Source: Lacisediminihabitans sp040549465 (GTDB taxonomy: Bacteria > Actinomycetota > Actinomycetes > Actinomycetales > Microbacteriaceae). From it: a DNA stretch of 64,000 nt. Positions 59,210 to 64,000 of the stretch are shown here, in pieces. Each line of letters opens with the position of its first letter. Positions within the stretch are counted from its first letter, which is position 1. Under the pieces are notes generated by a model. It was not told the DNA's origin. It worked only from the letters and a program-made list of their open reading frames with translations, and ran no database searches. The stretch spans positions 25,206 through 89,205 of the forward strand of contig NZ_JBEPTL010000016.1 in the NCBI RefSeq assembly GCF_040549465.1, in the 5' to 3' direction. Position numbers and translations under genes: made by a program.

Positions 59210-60605
59210 CCTCGGCACCATCAAGCCCCGCCGACTCGGTGGCAATATTCGTGACCGGGTCACTGTGGCTACCGCATTGGTGGTGGGAATCGCTTTGGTG
59301 ATCGCCGGCGCGACTCTGCTCCTGATACTTCAGCAGCTGCTCGTGTCAGGAGTCGACAACGCCTTGAGTTCGCGCGCGCGCGATCTCACTGTTCAGTCGG
59401 AATCGGGAACCCTGAAAGGCACGATCTCCGGTACAGCAGGCGACATTTCGCTCGTCCAAATCGTGTCGTCGAACGGCACTGTTATCGCATCAACGTCGAA
59501 TGTCGCCGGGGAGGCACCGATTCTCCCAAGCCATCCCGCGCTTCGTGCAACGGCGACGGCGACGGTGTCGGATTCGCCGCTGGATACGGGCACCGAATTC
59601 CGCGTGTTGGCCGAGCCGATCACGCTACCTGATGGCCCGGGCTGGATTTACGTTGCGTCTTCTCTCGGCCAGGTCTCGACGGCGGTCAACCAGGTGAGAA
59701 ATCTATTCCTCGCCGGACTGCCGGTCGTTCTCGTCGTGATTGCCGCTATTGCGTGGCTCTCGGTGCGCCAGTCCCTCAAGCCCGTAGAGAGCATTCGTCG
59801 GCGGGCCGCAGAGATCACGGCCGCCGACCTGTCCCAGCGCGTTCCCGTTCCGCGAGGCAGCGATGAGATTGCCCACCTTGCGCAGACCATGAATGATCTG
59901 CTCGGTCGAATTGAGCAGGCGGCCACCCGGCAGCAGCAGTTTGTTGGCGACGCGTCCCACGAACTACGCAGCCCCCTCACAGCACTCCAAATCCAAATAG
60001 ATGTCGCACTTGCCAGCGCAAAGAGCAGCGAAGTCGCCGCCGAACTGGCACCCATGAGCGGTCAGGTGAAGAGGATGACAATGCTCATTGAGGACCTTTT
60101 GTTTCTGGCGAAGAGCACCGAGGCGCGACCGATGGTTCTCCCCGCTCTCGTTGATCTTGACGAAATAGTGTTTGAGGAAGTCGCGAGGCTGCGTGCCCTG
60201 GGCGGCCCGGAGATTGTCACTTCCGTTTTGAGTGCACAACGGGTGGAAGGCTCCTACCGAGACATCTCCCGGATGATGCGGAACATCGGCGACAACGCCC
60301 ACGATCACGCCAAAGCGAAAATCTGCATCTCCTTGCAAACAGATGGGACTGTGGCTGAAATTATCGTGACTGATGATGGCCTAGGGGTAGCGCAGTCCGA
60401 CCAAGAGCAGATATTTTCCCGATTCAGCAGACTTGACGGGTCTCGTGTTCGAGATTCTCGAGGAGGCGGGAGTGGACTCGGACTCTCTATCGCCCGACAG
60501 ATTGCCGAATCGGCCGCAGGATCAATATTTGTTCGTGATCGGAGTGACGGTCACGAAGGCGCAGAATTCGTCATACGCCTCCCCGTAGCGCGCGAGGGAC
60601 TGTGA
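59202..60605 (+). CDS. Sensor histidine kinase, cognate of the 58.5 kb regulator
   Basis: A 467-residue membrane kinase. Two helices (about 22-48 and 168-188) flank a 120-residue extracytoplasmic sensor region rich in Ser, Thr and Gly. A HAMP domain (LKPVESIRRRAAEITAADLS) leads to the H box FVGDASHELRSPLTALQIQI with His253. MMRNIGDNAHDHAKAKI is the N box, VTDDGLGVAQSDQEQIFSRF is G1 and GGGSGLGLSIARQIAESAAG is G2. All elements are present. The start ATG 59202 lies inside the regulator's last codons, ensuring coupled synthesis. The stimulus is unknown. Confidence 0.93.
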   Translation: MADLGTIKPRRLGGNIRDRVTVATALVVGIALVIAGATLLLILQQLLVSGVDNALSSRARDLTVQSESGTLKGTISGTAGDISLVQIVSSNGTVIASTSNVAGEAPILPSHPALRATATATVSDSPLDTGTEFRVLAEPITLPDGPGWIYVASSLGQVSTAVNQVRNLFLAGLPVVLVVIAAIAWLSVRQSLKPVESIRRRAAEITAADLSQRVPVPRGSDEIAHLAQTMNDLLGRIEQAATRQQQFVGDASHELRSPLTALQIQIDVALASAKSSEVAAELAPMSGQVKRMTMLIEDLLFLAKSTEARPMVLPALVDLDEIVFEEVARLRALGGPEIVTSVLSAQRVEGSYRDISRMMRNIGDNAHDHAKAKICISLQTDGTVAEIIVTDDGLGVAQSDQEQIFSRFSRLDGSRVRDSRGGGSGLGLSIARQIAESAAGSIFVRDRSDGHEGAEFVIRLPVAREGL

Positions 60606-61033
60606 AGTTCTGGCGCAGCGCGGTGGAGCTTGTTCGTTTCGGAAAAGACCTGATCGCGCAGGCAGAACGGGAACTCAGGATACCTCAGTCGGGGTCATGT
60701 CGCAGGATGGCCAGCCCAGTGCCGAGGAAGGCTGCAACTCCACTCCCTGCTATTTGGCACAACACGGGGATCCCGGCTTTGATGCTGATCTCTTCCAAGT
60801 GAGAGGCTCCTTTTGATCCCGGGACCGTTGGCTATCGAGGTTCGTGATCGAGCCGTTGGGATGATCCTGGATCGACAGGGTTCGCTCTTTGCAAAGCGCT
60901 CTACCTGGAATTGGATGTCGCGATCGGTGTCACGTACATGGCTGATACAGGTGCACTCGTCGGGGCTAGCATCGAGGTGTGAAAACCTGCGGCCAGCTGA
61001 CCGAGAATGAGGAGAGCACGGCCGGTCCAGTCG
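60606..61033. other. Stretch with only small, doubtful frames
   Basis: Between the kinase stop and cofC lie 428 bases without a clear gene. A plus-strand frame from GTG 60602 (overlapping the kinase stop) begins KFWRSAVELVRFGKDLIAQA but soon loses coding character. A minus-strand 37-residue frame at 60685-60798 is better supported and is listed separately. The rest shows nothing I can identify. Confidence 0.4.
60685..60798 (-). CDS. Possible 37-residue single-helix membrane peptide
   Basis: This minus-strand frame starts at TTG 60798, with AAAAGGAG 8 bases upstream, an unusually good ribosome binding site. It encodes LEEISIKAGIPVLCQIAGSG followed by VAAFLGTGLAILRHDPD: one hydrophobic helix and a charged end. 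It is too short for family recognition. It is opposite in direction to the two-component genes. The ribosome binding site and helix together make it more than random, but codon evidence is thin. Confidence 0.35.
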   Translation of the reverse strand: MEEISIKAGIPVLCQIAGSGVAAFLGTGLAILRHDPD

Positions 61034-61675
61034 ATGCTCATTGACTCGGTCATACCTTCGGCGCCATGGTCGCTGGTCGTGCCGGTCAAAGGGACTCCTG
61101 CGGCGAAGTCCCGCATGCACGGGTCCCCAGATCTTGCCCGTGCCCTCGCGCTTGACACGGTGGAAAGTGCGCTGAAAGTCGCCCGCGTTCTAGTTGTGAC
61201 ATCCGCGATGGCAGCTGCTGAATTCCGGTCGCTAGGGGCTGAAGTCATCCTGGATCCCGGCGGTGGCCTGAACGCGGCAATCGCGTACGGCATCGAGCGC
61301 GCGGGAAACGGACCGGTTGCGGTGCTCCTGGGGGACCTTCCCGCGTTGCTCGCCGAGGAGCTCGAGTCTGTGCTTGGCGTCGCTCAAGGGATGACCCGCT
61401 CCGTCGTCGCGGACGAAAGCGGCTCCGGTACTGTTATTACTACGGCGCTCGAACCGGCGCTTCACCAGCCGCGCTTTGGTATTGGTTCTTTCCGGGCGCA
61501 TCGTACGGCCGGTTATGCGGAGCTCGTCGTTCCTCAGGAATATGGGTTGCGGCGCGATGTCGACACCCGGAGCGACCTGGTCTCTCTCGGTTTCGACCGA
61601 CTGGGAGGTCACACTCGCGAGGCGGTGCGGACGCTGGGCTGGCTGGAAGACCGAACGGAAACGATCACCCCATGA
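61034..61675 (+). CDS. cofC: 2-phospho-L-lactate / phosphoenolpyruvate guanylyltransferase (CofC/FbiD)
   Basis: A 213-residue nucleotidyltransferase of F420 biosynthesis. It joins GMP to phospholactate, or in actinobacteria to phosphoenolpyruvate, to make the donor for CofD. WSLVVPVKGTPAAKSRMHGS is the N-terminal nucleotide-binding signature, and GGGLNAAIAYGIERAGNGPV leads to VLLGDLPALLAEEL, with the metal-binding Asp. RFGIGSFRAHRTAGY is a late family motif. The start is uncertain: ATG 61034 or ATG 61007 in frame, neither with a strong ribosome binding site. The stop overlaps cofD as ATGA. Confidence 0.88.
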   Translation: MLIDSVIPSAPWSLVVPVKGTPAAKSRMHGSPDLARALALDTVESALKVARVLVVTSAMAAAEFRSLGAEVILDPGGGLNAAIAYGIERAGNGPVAVLLGDLPALLAEELESVLGVAQGMTRSVVADESGSGTVITTALEPALHQPRFGIGSFRAHRTAGYAELVVPQEYGLRRDVDTRSDLVSLGFDRLGGHTREAVRTLGWLEDRTETITP

Positions 61676-62652
61676 CTGCTGTCACCATTCTTGCTGGCGG
61701 TGTCGGAGGTGCCCGGTTCGCCGCTGGCGTCCGAGAGCTGGCCCGAACCGAGGACCTCGACATCACCATCGTCGTCAACACCGGAGACGACCTGTGGCTT
61801 GCGGGACTTCGGGTGTGTCCGGATCTCGATTCGGTCATGTACGCCCTCGGAGGCGTTAGTGACACCTCGCGCGGGTGGGGCCGGTCGGAGGAAACCGAAC
61901 GGGTCAGTGCGGAGCTGAGCGCCTACGGGGTCGGCTGGCCCTGGTTCACACTTGGAGACCTCGACCTCGGTACCCACATCGCCCGCACTGCAATGCTCAA
62001 GGACGGGCTCTCGATAACGGAGGTTACTCAGAGGCTTTCCGCGCGTTGGGACCTCGGGGTGCGGCTCTTGCCCGCGACCGACGATGAGGTGGAAACACAC
62101 GTCGAGATCATCAGGAACAACAGAACCGAGCTCATCCACTTCGAAGAGTGGTGGGTCAGATATCGGGCCGAAATGCCGGCCAACCGGTTCGTCCACCGAG
62201 CGATAGAGCACGCAGCGGCGAGTCCGGCCGCAATGGGCGCCGTTGAGTCGGCTGACATCGTTCTTGTTGCTCCCTCGAATCCGGTGGTCTCGATCTCGAC
62301 GATCCTGTCCCTCCCCGGGATGCGTGACGCCCTCAATCGAACCTCCGCTCCCGTCATCGGAGTGTCTCCCATCATCGCCGGATCACCGGTGCGCGGCATG
62401 GCGGATGTGTGCCTGTCTGTTGTCGGCATCGAAAGCTCAGCAGCAGCAGTCGGGCTCAGCTACGGATCCCGGGATACCGGCGGAATCTTGGACGGCTGGC
62501 TGGTCGATAGAGCAGATATCGATGCCCTCCCGGACCTGGCCGCCGCTGGGATCGCGTCGCGAGCGATCCCGCTCTGGATGACCGACCCGGGCGCAACTGC
62601 CGTGATGGTGCAGGCCGCCCTCGAGCTGGCGGCCAGCGTTAACGTGAGATGA
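61672..62652 (+). CDS. cofD: 2-phospho-L-lactate transferase (CofD/FbiA)
   Basis: A 326-residue enzyme that transfers the phospholactyl-type group to the deazaflavin Fo, giving F420-0. ILAGGVGGARFAAGVRELAR is the N-terminal phosphate-binding loop. VVNTGDDLWLAGLRVCPDLD is diagnostic. RNNRTELIHFEEWWVRYRAE and VLVAPSNPVVSISTILSLPG complete the family pattern. It is coupled to cofC by a 4-base overlap. The glutamyl ligase (CofE/FbiB) that normally follows is not here: 114 bases later an IS630 element begins. F420 could serve the DDN-type enzyme at 16.6 kb and perhaps the luciferase-like enzyme at 5.9 kb. Confidence 0.93.
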   Translation: MTAVTILAGGVGGARFAAGVRELARTEDLDITIVVNTGDDLWLAGLRVCPDLDSVMYALGGVSDTSRGWGRSEETERVSAELSAYGVGWPWFTLGDLDLGTHIARTAMLKDGLSITEVTQRLSARWDLGVRLLPATDDEVETHVEIIRNNRTELIHFEEWWVRYRAEMPANRFVHRAIEHAAASPAAMGAVESADIVLVAPSNPVVSISTILSLPGMRDALNRTSAPVIGVSPIIAGSPVRGMADVCLSVVGIESSAAAVGLSYGSRDTGGILDGWLVDRADIDALPDLAAAGIASRAIPLWMTDPGATAVMVQAALELAASVNVR

Positions 62653-62766
62653 CGTGACGTGTGATCAAGCCCGAGGGTCGACGAGGGCAAGGCGAGCTGA
62701 TGGCCTAGCCCCGGATATGCGGCACTGGCTGCAAGATCCTTGCCTGGACCGGGACGCTCTTGACGT

Positions 62767-63910
62767 CTAGTGTGTTGCACCGTTAATTCGTTGCTAGTTG
62801 TTTGTAGAATGGAGTATGTCGCAACGAGGACCGGTGTTAGCCGGGTTGGCGCTGTCTGAGGATGAGCGTGATCAACTGGAGCGGTGGGTCAGGCGATGGA
62901 AATCGGCGCAGGACCTCGCGCTGCGTTCTCGGATCGTGCTGGAATGCGCGACCGGGGTGTCGAACTCGGAAGTGTCCCGGCGTGTGCAGGTGTCGCTGCC
63001 GATGGTTCGGAAGTGGCGGTCCCGGTTCCTGGAGCGACGCCTGGACGGGCTCGTCGATGAGCTCCGGCCGGGCAGGCCTGCACTGATCAGCGTGGATCTG
63101 GTGGAGCAGGTCGTCGTCGACACGCTGGAATCGACTCCGGCGAACGCGTCGCACTGGTCGCGGGCGAAGATGGCTGAGAAGTCTGGCCTGTCGAGGTCGA
63201 CGATCGGCCGGATCTGGAAAGCGTTCGGGCTCAAGCCGCACCTGGAGGAAGGGTTCAAGCTCTCCAACGATCCGCTGTTCACGGAGAAGGTGTATGACAT
63301 CGTCGGCTTGTATCTGAACCCGCCGGAGTCCGCGGTCGTGCTCAGCGTGGACGAGAAGAGTCGGGTGCAGGTCTTGGCCCGGTCGCAACCCGCGTTCCCG
63401 ATGTTGCCCGGGACCCCCGAACGCCGTACGCATGACTATCTTCGCCATGGCACCACGAGCTTGTTCGCAGCGCTTAACATCCAGGACGGGACGGTGATCT
63501 CGTCAGTGCATCGCCGGTATCGCTCGATCGAGTTCAAGAAGTTCCTGCAGAAGATCGACCAAACCGTTCCCGAGCACCTCGACGTGCACGTGGTCTGCGA
63601 CAACTACTCCACGCACAAGCATCCGTCGGTGACGAACTGGCTTCACAGGCATCATCCCCGGTTCCACATGCACTTCACGCCGACGTACTCGTCCTGGATC
63701 AATGAGGTCGAACGTCTCTTCGCCGAAGTCACCCGCGACCTCCTACAACGCTCCGACCACCGCAGCGTGCAAGCACTGGAGAAAGACCTCCGCAACTGGG
63801 TGAAGGCGTGGAACGAGAACCCGCAACCATTCATCTGGACCAAAACCGCCGAAGACATCCTCGACTCCATCGCCAGATACCTGAAACGAATTAACGACGC
63901 AGGATACTAG
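62767..63910 (+). mobile_element. Complete IS630-family insertion sequence
   Basis: Imperfect 26-base inverted repeats (62767-62792 and 63885-63910, 21 of 26 matching) bound the element, with the shared core CGTTAATTCGTT. Both ends lie in CTAG; TA at 62768-62769 and 63908-63909 is the TA duplication typical of IS630/Tc1-type elements. Between the TA copies the element is about 1138 bases. It carries one transposase gene. It sits 114 bases after cofD. Confidence 0.88.
62816..63910 (+). CDS. IS630-family transposase
   Basis: A 364-residue DDE transposase. The N-terminal helix-turn-helix region reads ARSRIVLECATG-like sequence (LRSRIVLECATGVSNSEVSR), and a second HTH contains SGLSRSTIGRIWKAFGLKPH. 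The catalytic domain has SVDEKSRVQ (Asp179), VVCDNYSTHKHP (Asp262) and YSSWINEVERLFAEV (Glu297 or Glu299). ATG 62816 is preferred over an earlier start at 62798. The frame is intact, so the element may be active. The stop TAG is formed by the TA target duplication plus the flanking G. Confidence 0.92.
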   Translation: MSQRGPVLAGLALSEDERDQLERWVRRWKSAQDLALRSRIVLECATGVSNSEVSRRVQVSLPMVRKWRSRFLERRLDGLVDELRPGRPALISVDLVEQVVVDTLESTPANASHWSRAKMAEKSGLSRSTIGRIWKAFGLKPHLEEGFKLSNDPLFTEKVYDIVGLYLNPPESAVVLSVDEKSRVQVLARSQPAFPMLPGTPERRTHDYLRHGTTSLFAALNIQDGTVISSVHRRYRSIEFKKFLQKIDQTVPEHLDVHVVCDNYSTHKHPSVTNWLHRHHPRFHMHFTPTYSSWINEVERLFAEVTRDLLQRSDHRSVQALEKDLRNWVKAWNENPQPFIWTKTAEDILDSIARYLKRINDAGY

Positions 63911-64000
63911 GGCGTGTCTCCTAACCTTTGTGGTGGTTGGTTGAGATGCTTTTACGATGTCTCGTACTTCGTTACTAACTGATGAGCAGTGGGACCGTGT
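63911..64000 (+). mobile_element. Left end of an IS5-type insertion sequence
   Basis: Directly after the IS630 element comes GGCGTGTCTCCTAACC, resembling the terminal repeat of IS5-group elements, followed 30 bases later by a transposase start. The element runs out of the window. Its boundary coincides with the IS630 target site. Confidence 0.6.
63957..64000 (+). CDS. IS5-type transposase, N-terminal fragment
   Basis: Only 14 codons and part of a fifteenth are visible: MSRTSLLTDEQWDRV. L-T-D-E-Q-W is the conserved beginning of many IS5/IS4-type transposases (DUF4096 region). The rest lies beyond the window end, so integrity cannot be judged. Confidence 0.65.
   Translation, partial: MSRTSLLTDEQWDR

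Noticed and set aside
60602..60802. A 66-codon frame overlapping the kinase stop as GTGA
   Set aside because: The first 25 residues look protein-like but the rest is the complement of a better-supported minus-strand peptide; no ribosome binding site of its own.
1..64000. CRISPR arrays, rRNA genes or prophage
   Set aside because: No regularly spaced repeats, no rRNA-like blocks and no phage structural or integrase genes were seen.

Overview
The window is high-GC actinobacterial DNA and most resembles the family Microbacteriaceae. I infer this from gene content and order, not from a search. Indicators are rbpA, mycothiol ligase mshC, the pafB-pafC-tatA-tatC-helY cluster, separate overlapping lnt and polyprenol-phosphate-mannose synthase genes, a DUF222/HNH gene, DUF2510 remains, F420 genes cofC and cofD, and frequent GTG starts. 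Genus cannot be assigned.

Layout. 0-9.7 kb: end of an EI24-type membrane protein, an ArsR-DUF2071 pair, a class A penicillin-binding protein, a DUF222/HNH protein and several small enzymes. 8.7-15.1 kb: a sugar cassette with a LacI regulator, a GH127 beta-L-arabinofuranosidase, a solute-binding lipoprotein and two permeases, the first interrupted by an amber codon. 15.1-26.6 kb: an MFS exporter, an F420-type oxidoreductase, small proteins, a broken DUF2510 gene, a RecQ helicase ending in a phosphoribosyltransferase-like motif, a glutathione peroxidase, a J-domain/NERD-like protein and a TM0106-type nuclease-helicase. 26.6-30.3 kb: two small acidic proteins, then a possible fluoride-responsive leader before a universal stress protein and two CrcB/Fluc channel subunits, an encapsulated-ferritin-like protein and a COG4705 membrane protein. 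30.3-37.7 kb: a decaying stretch holding a two-component system broken in both genes, an N-terminally truncated GNAT, a degraded GlxA-type regulator and a TPR-like fragment. Intact FetB-like, VIT-type, EamA, MarR and Imm5-like genes lie among them.

37.9-57.7 kb is mostly core genome: Nudix, SDR, NfeD, SPFH, GDPD, RbpA, Ppm synthase, Lnt, HelY-like helicase, TatC, TatA, PafC, PafB, FKBP lipoprotein, TrmI, HAD, PAC2, MshC, UppP, an M20 peptidase and tRNA-Leu(GAG). 58.0-60.6 kb: a small secreted protein divergent from an intact OmpR-type two-component system, with a tandem 11-bp repeat in the shared intergenic region. 61.0-62.7 kb: cofC and cofD. The window ends in a complete IS630-type element abutting the start of an IS5-type element.

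The most informative signals outside ordinary genes are the leader before the universal stress protein/crcB operon, the paired MarR operators in a short leaderless divergent promoter, the 11-bp repeats beside the two-component system, a very long hairpin between uppP and mshC, and three separate in-frame amber codons in otherwise recognisable genes.
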